A DNA stretch of 40,417 nt, from assembly GCA_018883785.1 (NCBI GenBank), contig JAHLFO010000044.1, positions 1-40,417 on the forward strand. Direction: 5' to 3'. The position numbers were made by a program, and so were the translations under genes. Below are positions 24,821 through 32,426 of the stretch, piece by piece. Each line of letters starts with the position of its first letter. The stretch's first letter is position 1. The notes under the pieces were generated by a model. It ran no database searches, was not told where the DNA came from, and saw nothing but the letters and a program-made list of their open reading frames with translations. The DNA comes from Candidatus Bacteroides intestinipullorum (GTDB taxonomy: Bacteria; Bacteroidota; Bacteroidia; Bacteroidales; Bacteroidaceae).

Positions 24821-26590
24821 ATGAAATCCAAATTTTTATACTTGATACTGGGATGGGCAGCCATAGCTCTTTCATGCTCGGATGACAACAAAGAGCTTGC
24901 TCCAGAGTCAGAGACAGGCTTTGAGGTAACCACTCCTGAAAGCGACATGACGCTCGAAGCGAATAAAAACACCCAAATAGCCATAGATTTCTATAGCGAA
25001 GATGATTGGATTGCCAAGGTAGATGCCGACTGGCTTACCGTTGCACCCATGACTGGCAAGGGCGGTGAAAACTCGACCATTGCTGTTATCGCCAAAAACA
25101 CGAATCTTACGGGAGAAGAACGCATGGCCACTTTGACGCTGGAAGGCAGTGGCGCTCCATTGCCACTTACCATCAGGCAAAAAGCCACCGATGTGCTCGA
25201 GGTGGAGCAGACATTGTATGAGGTTCCAGCCGAAGGAGGAGATGTGACCCTAAAATTCACCACCAGCTTTACGGACAAAGAAGCACATTTGTGGACCTAT
25301 ACCGACAACGTGACTGATTGGATAAGTCCGTCAAAGGATGCCGACATGAATACCAAGGCCCTGGTAGACGATTCGTTCATTATCACAGTACAACCTAACG
25401 ACACACGCGAAGAACGCGAAGCCATATTTCAGATTTATATAGCAGACCAGACAGAAACCAGCGAAGAGAATGTGGATATGGTGTCGCCACGCATTGTTAT
25501 CCGACAGTCCGGACAACCTGTAGGCACTTCTACCGACCTTACGACTCATGACAAAGAAGTAGTTCAGTTGCAGACACATACAGAAGGATCAGGTGTCCCC
25601 ATAGTGTTAATGGGCGACGGCTTCATCGACACAGAAATAGCCAGCGGATTCTACCGGGAAGTAATGGAACAAAGCATGGAAAATCTATTTACTGAAGAAC
25701 CTCTGAAAGGCCTGCGTAATTACTTTGACGTATGGATGGTGACTGCTGTTTCCCTGAATAATGCCTTCAATGATAATTATTCGACCAAGTTTGGCTGCTC
25801 GTACAATAGTGCCGTAAGTACTGAAATAATCGGCAGCAACAGTTTAGTGGAAGAATATGCCCAAGCTGTTCCTCAGCTGGCCTCTGATGCCGCCCTTTTC
25901 GATGAAGCATTGCTGATAGTCATTCTTAATACCGAAGCCTATGCCGGTACTACTTACCTTGGATTGGAGTCAACGGTACAAACCGGTAGCATCTGCGAGC
26001 GTGCCATAGCTTATTGTCCAACGGTGGAAGGCGTGGAAGCCGAAAGGTTCCGACAGGTACTGGTGCACGAAGCCATGGGGCATGGACTGGGCAAATTGAT
26101 TGATGAATACTCGTATGAACAGAATGGAGAAATTCCCTCATATCTTGTAAATACCTATCGTGAAAGACAGGCCTTGGGCTGGTTTGTGAACGCAGACTTC
26201 ACCAACGACCCCACACAAGTATTATGGAATCGCTTCTTGGCAGACTCGCGTTACCAGGGAGTTGACCCATGCGGGCAAACTTTGGGCTTATATCAGGGAG
26301 CCTGCACCTATTGGACCGGCACTTGGCGCCCGACCGATGACAGCATGATGCGCCACAACCAGAACGGATTCAATGCTCCCTCACGTGAAGCTATCTACAA
26401 ACGGGTGATGAGCACAGCCTATGGAAGCAACTGGATGTATGATTATGACGAGTTTACCGCATTCGATCAAATCCATTTGCCACAACCTGCAGCTACGACC
26501 AAAGCTGCCGTATCGGAGAAGGAAGTTTACGAACCATTGCCCGCACCGCGCATCGTAAACCAGTCTTTGCAACTGTATCGCAAAAAATAA
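24821..26590 (+). CDS. BACON-domain M64 (IgA-peptidase-like) metallopeptidase lipoprotein
   Basis: 589 aa. Lipobox ALSC (Cys at about 19) followed by SDDN, a surface-export-like signal. Two BACON-type beta domains (about 33-125 and 126-235; DADWLTVAPMTGKGGENSTI, VTDWISPSKDAD) precede an M64 peptidase domain (about 255-560: VPIVLMGDGFIDTEIASGFY, YFDVWMVTAVSLNNAF). The metal motif is HEAMGHGLGKLIDEY (His416, Glu417, His421, then Asp-Glu-Tyr); spacing His-Glu-x3-His is one residue longer than textbook HExxH, a form I have seen in Bacteroides M64 proteins. M64 is named after an IgA-cleaving enzyme of Clostridium ramosum; the target here is unknown. BACON domains are thought to bind mucin or glycans, so host glycoproteins such as mucin or IgA are candidates. 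Confidence 0.92.
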   Translation: MKSKFLYLILGWAAIALSCSDDNKELAPESETGFEVTTPESDMTLEANKNTQIAIDFYSEDDWIAKVDADWLTVAPMTGKGGENSTIAVIAKNTNLTGEERMATLTLEGSGAPLPLTIRQKATDVLEVEQTLYEVPAEGGDVTLKFTTSFTDKEAHLWTYTDNVTDWISPSKDADMNTKALVDDSFIITVQPNDTREEREAIFQIYIADQTETSEENVDMVSPRIVIRQSGQPVGTSTDLTTHDKEVVQLQTHTEGSGVPIVLMGDGFIDTEIASGFYREVMEQSMENLFTEEPLKGLRNYFDVWMVTAVSLNNAFNDNYSTKFGCSYNSAVSTEIIGSNSLVEEYAQAVPQLASDAALFDEALLIVILNTEAYAGTTYLGLESTVQTGSICERAIAYCPTVEGVEAERFRQVLVHEAMGHGLGKLIDEYSYEQNGEIPSYLVNTYRERQALGWFVNADFTNDPTQVLWNRFLADSRYQGVDPCGQTLGLYQGACTYWTGTWRPTDDSMMRHNQNGFNAPSREAIYKRVMSTAYGSNWMYDYDEFTAFDQIHLPQPAATTKAAVSEKEVYEPLPAPRIVNQSLQLYRKK

Positions 26591-26642
26591 AACAATTATA
26601 GACTAACTACTTTATTATTGACTTAACAAATTTAGTGAACGT

Positions 26643-27407
26643 ATGAACAAATTTACTTTTTTCGCGGCAATAGCTATTGCTACCACAATGATGGTGGGCT
26701 GTGACGACAACGAAGAACAACTTGTACCGGAATTGAGCATCAATCTGGAAAATGGAGTATTGAACGTATCGAATGAAGGGGAAACGGCCACTGTTTCCTG
26801 CACCATCAATAATCCCGTGGAAGGGGGTACGCTGTCTGCCACAACAGAAGCTGATTGGCTTACTTTGAATTGCAACAATACAGATATTGTCGTAGAGGCT
26901 GTAGCCAACGAAATCTTTGAGCCGAAGAGTGCCACAGTGAATGTGACCTATACCTATGGGGACAACCAGACATTGTCAGGACAGTTCACTGTAGAGCAGG
27001 AGACAAGAGCCATTCCTGATGCTGATTACTCGCTCGAAAATCCGTATGTAGGCGGTCGGATGGCTTCCATGATGGGCATGACTTATTTTGACCTGACCAT
27101 ATCGGAACAAGAAATACCAGAGGATTTTGACCTGCCTTATAATCCCGATTACATCTATTATAAAGTGGGCATATTTGACGTGGAAAACGACAAGCCTGTA
27201 GCCGGAACTTATACTTTAGGTTCAGAAAACGGATCCATTAACGTAGCCGCTTATGGCACGCCAGATGCTCCTTACTACAATGCACTGAGCAGTGGTACAC
27301 TTACCATCAGCTACGAAGAACAAACCTTGACACTAGTGGCTATCATGACAGACGGATATGGTAAGATCCACTTTATCAATTACACAGGAATTCCTATGTT
27401 CATATAA
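26643..27407 (+). CDS. BACON-domain surface lipoprotein
   Basis: 254 aa. Lipobox MVGC (Cys at about 20) followed by DDNEEQ, an acidic surface-export-like signal. Residues about 28-120 form a BACON-like domain (VSNEGETATVSCTINNPV, TEADWLTLNCNNTDIVV, SGQFTVEQE). The C-terminal half (about 125-254) is a separate beta-rich domain (ADYSLENPYVGGRMASMMG, GTLTISYEEQTLTLVAIMTD) that I do not recognise. It lies 52 nt after the M64 gene, same strand and similar composition: probably the last gene of the lipoprotein operon, ending at the hairpin at 27457-27497. Confidence 0.85.
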   Translation: MNKFTFFAAIAIATTMMVGCDDNEEQLVPELSINLENGVLNVSNEGETATVSCTINNPVEGGTLSATTEADWLTLNCNNTDIVVEAVANEIFEPKSATVNVTYTYGDNQTLSGQFTVEQETRAIPDADYSLENPYVGGRMASMMGMTYFDLTISEQEIPEDFDLPYNPDYIYYKVGIFDVENDKPVAGTYTLGSENGSINVAAYGTPDAPYYNALSSGTLTISYEEQTLTLVAIMTDGYGKIHFINYTGIPMFI

Positions 27408-27456
27408 ACAATCCCTCTACAGTTTTTTCTCTTGTGCATTCCATTGCATTAAACGA

Positions 27457-27497
27457 CAAACGTCCCAGGCCAGCAGATGACTAGCATGGGACGTTTG
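27457..27497. terminator. Hairpin between convergent genes
   Basis: Perfect 11-bp stem CAAACGTCCCA/TGGGACGTTTG (27457-27467 with 27487-27497) with a 19-nt loop, between the convergent lipoprotein and DUF2130 genes. There is no long T tract on either side, so termination is inferred from position and stem. Confidence 0.6.
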
Positions 27498-27510
27498 GTG
27501 TATAAAACAC

Positions 27511-28839
27511 CTACTCTACCGCCTCGTCCCCCTTCCGGCGTGCCTCGTCAAACTTCTGCTTCATCGTCGGGTTCATGTAGGTGAGCTTGCGGATGGTCAG
27601 GTCCTCCGTATCTTTGTTGGCCAGGCGGAAGTTGTTCTCCGAGCCCAGCAGGCTATCTTTTACTTTCTGGAGCTTGGCTATCGTGTCGTCAATCTGTTTG
27701 ATGGCCTCGCCGAATTTCCGGGAAGCCAGCTCGTAATGCCGCCCGAATTTGTTCTTGAATTCCTCGAGTTTGTTCTCGAAGTTGGTCACGTCCACTTCCT
27801 TGCTCTGCGCCTGGATAAGTTGACGCCGGTAGTCCAGACTCTTCTTGGAGGTCTGCACCAGGAGCGTGATGAGCGGGATGAAGAACTGCGGACGGATGAC
27901 GTACATCTTCTCATACCGGTAGGACACATCGACGATGCCGCCGTTGTACAACTCGCTATCCGGTTCGAGGAGGGAGACGAGCACGGCATATTCGCAGCCC
28001 TTCTTCCGGCGGTCTTCGTCCAGCTTTTTGAAGAAGTCCTCGTTCTTGTGCCGGGTAGAGGTGGTATCCATCTCGTTCTTCATCTCGAACATGATGGACA
28101 GGTATTCCAGTCCGTCCACCGAATCACGGAAGATGAAATCGCCCTTGGTCCCGTCTGCCACCTCATTATCCTTCTCAAAATAGGCAGTGGGCATAATGGG
28201 GCGTAGGAGTTGGTTGAAGAGCGTGGAGCAATGTATCTCCAGCGTCTCGCCCACCATCTTGGTGCTCATGCGGGTCTTGAGGTCTTTATAATAGTCTATC
28301 TGCTCCTGCTTGGTCTGGAGTTCCAACAGGTGGCGTTTGTTCAGTTCTTCCGTTTCCGCCTGGGCCTTGTAGCGCTCCAGTTCCATATCGGCCTTGAGCT
28401 TGCTGATGGCCTGTTCGCGCGCTTGAAGCGCCTGTTCGGACTTCTTCTGCTCTTCCATCACGGCAATCTTCAGTTTCGATTCCTCCTGCGCAAGGGTGGC
28501 GTTCAGGGCGGCAATGGCCTTGTCCTTCTCCGCCAGGGCCAGACTCCGCTCGGCGTCTTTTTGCCCGGCAATGGTGTCCAACAGGTTTTTCAGGCGGCTG
28601 ATTTCCGCCTCCTTGGCGCCCAGTTCCAAGTCCTTCTTATTCATCTGGCTCTCGAACTCCTGCCGGGTCCGGGTAGCCTTCAACGCCTGTTCGGCCTGCT
28701 GCCGGGCTTCCATCTCCCGGAGGCGGCGCTCTATCTCCACCTCAAACTCGGCATTCTTCACTTGGCTGAGGATGGAGGCATAGTCGGCTTCATCCACTTG
28801 GAACACGTTTCCACATTTGGGGCATCTCAATTCCTTCAT
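27511..28839 (-). CDS. DUF2130 protein with zinc-finger start and coiled coil
   Basis: 442 aa from ATG at 28839 (MKELRCPKCGNVFQVDEADY); a TTG nine bases upstream is the only other start. The N-terminus begins with a CPKCG knuckle. A long Glu/Lys/Gln-rich coiled coil follows (about 30-190). The C-terminal DUF2130 domain (about 190-350) contains KMVGETLEIHCSTLFNQLL, DFIFRDSVDGLEYLSIMFEM and EDFFKKLDEDRRKKGCEYAV, where charged Glu/Lys positions resemble PD-(D/E)XK nucleases; a further coiled coil ends the protein. Function unknown; the family is widespread, often single-copy in Bacteroidetes. It is transcribed divergently from the small gene at 28952 from a shared perfect palindrome. Confidence 0.9.
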   Translation of the reverse strand: MKELRCPKCGNVFQVDEADYASILSQVKNAEFEVEIERRLREMEARQQAEQALKATRTRQEFESQMNKKDLELGAKEAEISRLKNLLDTIAGQKDAERSLALAEKDKAIAALNATLAQEESKLKIAVMEEQKKSEQALQAREQAISKLKADMELERYKAQAETEELNKRHLLELQTKQEQIDYYKDLKTRMSTKMVGETLEIHCSTLFNQLLRPIMPTAYFEKDNEVADGTKGDFIFRDSVDGLEYLSIMFEMKNEMDTTSTRHKNEDFFKKLDEDRRKKGCEYAVLVSLLEPDSELYNGGIVDVSYRYEKMYVIRPQFFIPLITLLVQTSKKSLDYRRQLIQAQSKEVDVTNFENKLEEFKNKFGRHYELASRKFGEAIKQIDDTIAKLQKVKDSLLGSENNFRLANKDTEDLTIRKLTYMNPTMKQKFDEARRKGDEAVE

Positions 28840-28887
28840 TGCTATCAAAATTTTAAGGGTGATACATTTCTTGCTCCTTTCCGCTTA

Positions 28888-28925
28888 CAAATTTAGGCAT
28901 AAATCGCGATTTATGCCTAAATTTG
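28888..28925. promoter_or_regulatory. Perfect 38-bp palindrome with a -7 box in each direction
   Basis: Nineteen base pairs on each side of the centre TCG|CGA are exactly complementary. The outer ends are TAAATTTG on each strand (plus 28918-28925; minus 28895-28888), both perfect TAnnTTTG boxes facing the two divergent genes, 26 nt before the plus start codon and 48 nt before the minus one. Confidence 0.85.
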
Positions 28926-28951
28926 CCGAAAATCAATGAACCCTACACACT

Positions 28952-29386
28952 ATGCCCAAGAAATTCTATAAGAACGTGCCCTACAGCTATCCCGTCTGCC
29001 TGCACGACGATTGCCCGCGTGCGGCCACCTGCCTGCACCAGCTGGCTTACCAACCCTTGCAGGAGCAAATCCCCATCCTGCATTTGCTCAATCCACGACA
29101 GTGCACCAAGGACGGGAAGTGTCCCCACTACCGCGACTCCGCCCCCGTCAGATATGCCCGGGGCTTCATGGGGATGCAGCAGAAGATGTATCCCGGACAG
29201 TACGACATCTTCATGTCCGCCTTGGTCAGCCAGTTCGGACGCAACCCCTACTTTGAACGCCGGAAAGGGGAACGCCCGCTCTCGCCGAAGGAGCAAGACA
29301 TCGTGAGACGCGCCCTGCGCAAGGCAGGCGTGACGGAACAGCTGGACTTCGACAGCTACGAGGACAGCATCCCTTGGACGGACTGA
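28952..29386 (+). CDS. Small Cys-rich cytoplasmic protein (possibly DUF6078)
   Basis: 144 aa with no signal peptide or membrane segment. The N-terminal half contains CLHDDCPRAATCLHQLAY and RQCTKDGKCPHYRD: at least five cysteines and nearby histidines in short spacings that look like a metal site. The C-terminal half is helical (GFMGMQQKMYPGQYDIFMSA, then GERPLSPKEQDIVRRALRKA) and ends acidic. I believe it belongs to a small Bacteroidales-only family (DUF6078), with modest certainty. Function unknown. It diverges from the DUF2130 gene across the palindromic promoter, so the two may respond to the same regulator. Confidence 0.7.
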   Translation: MPKKFYKNVPYSYPVCLHDDCPRAATCLHQLAYQPLQEQIPILHLLNPRQCTKDGKCPHYRDSAPVRYARGFMGMQQKMYPGQYDIFMSALVSQFGRNPYFERRKGERPLSPKEQDIVRRALRKAGVTEQLDFDSYEDSIPWTD

Positions 29387-29400
29387 ACGCCCGGGATACC

Positions 29401-29500
29401 GCCAGTCCTCCAAGCCAAGGACTCCAGTCCTCCTACTGCAAGGACTCCAGTCCTCGGCTGCAAGGACTGCAGTCCTCCACGGCAAGGACTGGAGGAGGAG
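29401..29500. repeat. Tandem 22/23-bp repeat array 3 (about 4 units)
   Basis: Units at 29416-29438 (23 bp), 29439-29460 and 29461-29482 (22 bp each), with partial units on both sides. The core is CAAGGACTCCAGTCCTC; each contains the inverted pair GGACT/AGTCC. It starts just after the stop codon of the small Cys-rich gene. AAGGACTGG in the last unit also occurs at the end of array 2. Confidence 0.85.
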
Positions 29501-29564
29501 GAGTAGGTGCTGGAAGACCGGATGTCATCTCAACAGAAATGAGAACATACCATATAGGATTTTG

Positions 29565-29572
29565 TACTTTTG
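29565..29572 (+). promoter_or_regulatory. Predicted -7 box of the methyltransferase islet
   Basis: TACTTTTG, a perfect TAnnTTTG match, 72 nt before the methyltransferase ATG. No clear -33 box. Confidence 0.5.
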
Positions 29573-29644
29573 TAACCGTCAGATAAAAGGATGCGTATAT
29601 GCATCGAATCCAACTTGAATGAAAAATAACGAAAAGAAAATACG

Positions 29645-30772
29645 ATGGCAAATAGTAATTTAAAAGAAGCAAAAGCGGCTAAAAATGATGAATTTTATAC
29701 TCAATTCCATGATATAGAAATTGAGATGAACGCATACCTTGAATACGACCCCGACGTATTCAGAGGTAAGACGATTTTATTACCTTGTGATGACCCCGAA
29801 TGGAGCAACTTCACACGGTTCTTTGCCGCCAAGTTTGATGAGCTTGGGTTGAAGAAATTGATATCTACGAGCTATGCACCAGATAGCAAAAAATATAAAA
29901 CACCTTACCAACCGTCTTTGTTCGAGCAGGAAGCTCCACAATTCGACAGCGCCAAGACTTCCGTCAAAGGGAAGATATTCGTATTGGAACAAGACAAAAG
30001 CGGTGACGGGCGTATCAATATAGACGACCTTGAATGGGAATACTTGGACGGGGATGGTGATTTCCGCAGCAAGGAAGTTACCGAGTTGAGGGATGAAGCA
30101 GATTTCATTATCACCAATCCGCCTTTTTCCCTTTTCAGGGAGTTCTTGGCATGGATAATAGCAGGCGGAAAAAGATTTGCAGTTATTGGAAACATGAATG
30201 CTATCACTTATAAAGAAGTTTTCCCTTTGATAAAAAGCAATCAGATATGGCTTGGGGCAACAGGAAATGGCAACGATATGGTATTTGGTGTTCCTGAAGG
30301 AGCTAAAGTTGACGATAAGGATAAACAAAAAGCTGCCCGGTTGGGATATGTTGGGAATTATACTCGATTAGGAAACTCTTGTTGGTTTACAAGCATAGAA
30401 CACGGCAGACGTCACCAAGCTCTTCGTCTAATGAGTATGGCAGATAATCTGCGTTTTTCAAAGCATAAGGAAATACGGGGTAAAGCCGCCTATGACCATT
30501 ACGACAATTACGATGCTATTGAAGTTCCATTTACAGATGCTATTCCGTCAGATTATGATGGCGTAATGGGTGTCCCCATTTCGTTTTTGATAAAATATTG
30601 TCCGGAGCAATTTGAAATCTTAGGTGCAACAGAAAGTGAAGGAAAAGGATTTTCCAACAACTTATGGAATTCAAACAGTAATGTCGCTCAACCCCTCATT
30701 AATGGAGAGCGAAAATTCAAACGGATATTTATTAAAAACAATGTACATGACCCACAATACGGTATTGAATAA
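29645..30772 (+). CDS. EcoRI-family adenine-specific DNA methyltransferase, C-terminus exchangeable
   Basis: 375 aa, expected to transfer methyl from SAM to N6 of adenine. The N-terminal part has NDEFYTQFHDIEIEMNAYL and the SAM-side motif ILLPCDDPEWSNFTRFF typical of the EcoRI methylase family; the catalytic motif is NPPF (158-161). Residues 323-327 (FEILG) are encoded by a repeat found twice more downstream. From there to the stop the C-terminus (GATESEGKGFSNNLWN ... RKFKRIFIKNN) is one of three alternative ends; the other two are silent (30786-30953 plus, 30948-31172 minus). The fixed part is 327 aa, the exchangeable part 48 aa here. Composition is much more A+T-rich than the flanks, which points to horizontal transfer. 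A DUF262-HNH nuclease and a tyrosine recombinase follow. Confidence 0.93.
   Translation: MANSNLKEAKAAKNDEFYTQFHDIEIEMNAYLEYDPDVFRGKTILLPCDDPEWSNFTRFFAAKFDELGLKKLISTSYAPDSKKYKTPYQPSLFEQEAPQFDSAKTSVKGKIFVLEQDKSGDGRINIDDLEWEYLDGDGDFRSKEVTELRDEADFIITNPPFSLFREFLAWIIAGGKRFAVIGNMNAITYKEVFPLIKSNQIWLGATGNGNDMVFGVPEGAKVDDKDKQKAARLGYVGNYTRLGNSCWFTSIEHGRRHQALRLMSMADNLRFSKHKEIRGKAAYDHYDNYDAIEVPFTDAIPSDYDGVMGVPISFLIKYCPEQFEILGATESEGKGFSNNLWNSNSNVAQPLINGERKFKRIFIKNNVHDPQYGIE
30611..30624 (+). repeat. FEILG recombination repeat, site A (in the expressed gene)
   Basis: TTTGAAATCTTAGG, encoding Phe-Glu-Ile-Leu-Gly (residues 323-327) of the methyltransferase. The same 14 nt recur directly at 30786-30799, and 13 of them inverted at 31162-31174. 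Sequence after the site differs completely in the three places, so the site marks the border of the exchangeable segment. Confidence 0.85.
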
Positions 30773-30785
30773 GGATTTGAAGCCT

Positions 30786-30953
30786 TTTGAAATCTTAGGG
30801 ATAACCGATAGAGATAATAGATGGGGCTTGAAAACTAAAGAATACACTATTTCCGATACTCCTAATTTTACGGATTTAAACCGTAGGGGAGCTGTTTGGA
30901 GCAATGGCTCTTTGGTTTCAACGTATGCCCGATTACTCATACGTAAATTATAA
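30786..30953 (+). pseudogene. Silent methyltransferase C-terminal cassette b (direct orientation)
   Basis: Reading from the second FEILG repeat gives FEILG plus 50 residues and a stop: ITDRDNRWGLKTKEYTISDT ... FTDLNRRGAVWSNG ... STYARLLIRKL. It ends in the same Tyr-Ala-Arg-x-Leu-(I/V) pattern as cassette c and resembles C-terminal ends of EcoRI-family methyltransferases. It has no start codon of its own in a sensible place: the frame runs back through out-of-frame methyltransferase sequence. Recombination between sites A and B (direct repeats) would delete the present end and fuse this one in frame, giving a 377-aa enzyme. Confidence 0.8.
30787..30805. repeat. Left arm of the 19-bp inverted repeat (site B)
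   Basis: TTGAAATCTTAGGGATAAC, perfectly inverted at 31156-31174. The 350 bp between the arms hold the two tail-to-tail silent cassettes. It contains the FEILG site B. Confidence 0.9.
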
Positions 30954-31172
30954 CTTAAGATGTTTGACAAGTACTCTTGCATAAACCTGGGTGTAATATC
31001 TCCCATCAACTATATAATATGTTTCATTCTTAGGAACTTCGGAGTGCAGCAATACCGCCCCATCATTAAGTTTGGTGACTTTGGATTCTTTTCCACGTCG
31101 GTCAACTTGTATTTGCTCTGGGTATATTTTGGAAGCACTGCCGAACCAAGTTTTTGTTATCCCTAAGATTTC
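30948..31172 (-). pseudogene. Silent methyltransferase C-terminal cassette c (inverted orientation)
   Basis: On the minus strand, reading from the third repeat, EILG is followed by 70 residues and a stop: ITKTWFGSASKIYPEQIQVD ... KVTKLNDGAVLL ... YYIVDGRYYTQVYARVLV. It aligns with cassette b in LN-x-GAV and YAR-x-L. An in-frame TAA lies two codons before EILG, so it cannot be translated where it stands. Its stop overlaps that of cassette b in a shared TTATAA (30948-30953). Inversion between site A and this site would join it in frame to the methyltransferase (397 aa). Confidence 0.8.
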
Positions 31173-31174
31173 AA
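31156..31174. repeat. Right arm of the 19-bp inverted repeat (site C)
   Basis: Reverse complement of 30787-30805. Only 17 nt separate it from the start codon of the DUF262-HNH gene, so inversion changes what lies upstream of that gene. Confidence 0.9.
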
Positions 31175-31191
31175 CTTAAAACAAAAAATAT

Positions 31192-32364
31192 ATGAGAACA
31201 ACATTACATACAGAATGGACTGTTGCAGATATTTGCAAAGGTTTCACATACAATGAATTGGAGGGTAAAGGATTGTTCGGACTTGACGGACAACTTACTA
31301 TCCAACCCGAATACCAACGTAACTATATCTATAATGACGGGAAAAAGGATGTTGCCGTCATCGAGTCGCTGTTGAAAGGATATCCTATCGGACTGATATA
31401 CTTTAACTGCACAGCTGATGGAAGGTATGAAGTGCTTGATGGACAGCAACGTATTACTTCGTTCGGACGGTATGTCACAGGGAAATTTACCATAGAAGAC
31501 ACCGATGGTAAACGGAAAAGTTTCTTGGGATTGAACGAAGAACAGCAACAAAAAATACTGCTATCTCCCTTGCTTATTTACGAATGTGAGGGCGAAGAAA
31601 AGGAGATTAAAGAATGGTTTCAGACCATCAATATTAAAGGTGTCCCACTCAATGACCAAGAACTACTAAATGCCATCTATTCTGGTCCATTCGTTACCGC
31701 AGCAAAGCGTGTATTTAGCAATTCACAAAATGCAGAAATGCAAAAGTGGAGTTGTTATGTTAAGGGAGACGTAAAACGACAAGAATATCTTGAAAAAGCT
31801 CTTGAATGGATATGTGCCAGCAAAGGAATGACCATAGACGCATACATGAGCCAGCACCGCCGTGACAGTTCCATAAGTGAACTTGAAAACTATTTTCGCT
31901 CCGTGATAGATTGGGCCTCCACTACATTCACTATGGTGGAACGGGATATGTGCGGTCTGGAATGGGGGCGGCTTTATGAAACGTACTATAAGACACCTTA
32001 CAGCATCGACCATGTGACGGAGCGTGTGCTTGCCCTGCAAGCGGACGAGAGCATCAAATGCCCACGCAACATCTATGAATACGTATTAGGTGGCGAACAA
32101 GATAAAAGCCTGCTTCAAATCCGTTTGTTCGAAGAGTCAACAAAACGAGCGGCATATACCCGCCAAACCGAGACAGCCAAAGAAAAAGGAATTTCCAACT
32201 GTCCTTTGTGTGCCATAGGCGACAATGCCAACAAAACGCGGATTTACAAGTTTAATGAAATGGATGCCGACCATGTGACCGCATGGAGCAAAGGCGGTGC
32301 TACTTCTATTGAGAATTGCGAAATGCTGTGTAAGACGCATAATCGTTCAAAAGGCAACAAATAA
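31192..32364 (+). CDS. DUF262 protein with C-terminal HNH nuclease
   Basis: 390 aa. The N-terminal DUF262 (ParB/Srx-like) domain (about 8-230) has [20 protein letters not shown] and the nucleotide-hydrolysis motif DGQQR (83-87). The C-terminal HNH endonuclease (about 335-390) has CPLC (337-340), [20 protein letters not shown] with the catalytic Asp-His (360-361) and [11 protein letters not shown] completing the zinc site. DUF262 proteins include GmrSD-type and SspE-type anti-phage nucleases whose NTPase domain senses DNA modification. It follows the variable methyltransferase, so I infer a restriction-like effector. It probably depends on transcription through the cassette region; no promoter of its own is clear. 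A+T-rich like its neighbours. Confidence 0.9.
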   Translation: MRTTLHTEWTVADICKGFTYNELEGKGLFGLDGQLTIQPEYQRNYIYNDGKKDVAVIESLLKGYPIGLIYFNCTADGRYEVLDGQQRITSFGRYVTGKFTIEDTDGKRKSFLGLNEEQQQKILLSPLLIYECEGEEKEIKEWFQTINIKGVPLNDQELLNAIYSGPFVTAAKRVFSNSQNAEMQKWSCYVKGDVKRQEYLEKALEWICASKGMTIDAYMSQHRRDSSISELENYFRSVIDWASTTFTMVERDMCGLEWGRLYETYYKTPYSIDHVTERVLALQADESIKCPRNIYEYVLGGEQDKSLLQIRLFEESTKRAAYTRQTETAKEKGISNCPLCAIGDNANKTRIYKFNEMDADHVTAWSKGGATSIENCEMLCKTHNRSKGNK

Positions 32365-32389
32365 TGTAATATATCACAGAATATGCGTA

Positions 32390-32426
32390 TTTTGAGGGAG
32401 TTATGAAATTATTAATTCCCTCAAAA
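32390..32426 (+). promoter_or_regulatory. Hairpin over the recombinase start
   Basis: Perfect 10-bp stem TTTTGAGGGA/TCCCTCAAAA (32390-32399 with 32417-32426) whose 17-nt loop contains the first possible ATG (32403) of the recombinase. It could limit translation from that ATG or act as a weak terminator after the DUF262-HNH gene. Confidence 0.55.

Noticed and set aside
30624-30953. Independent 109-aa gene after the methyltransferase
   Set aside because: Its first half is out-of-frame methyltransferase sequence. Only the part from the FEILG repeat onward is protein-like, and that part is a spare methyltransferase C-terminus.
30960-31166. 68-aa plus-strand frame
   Set aside because: It is the shadow of silent cassette c, which reads sensibly on the minus strand.
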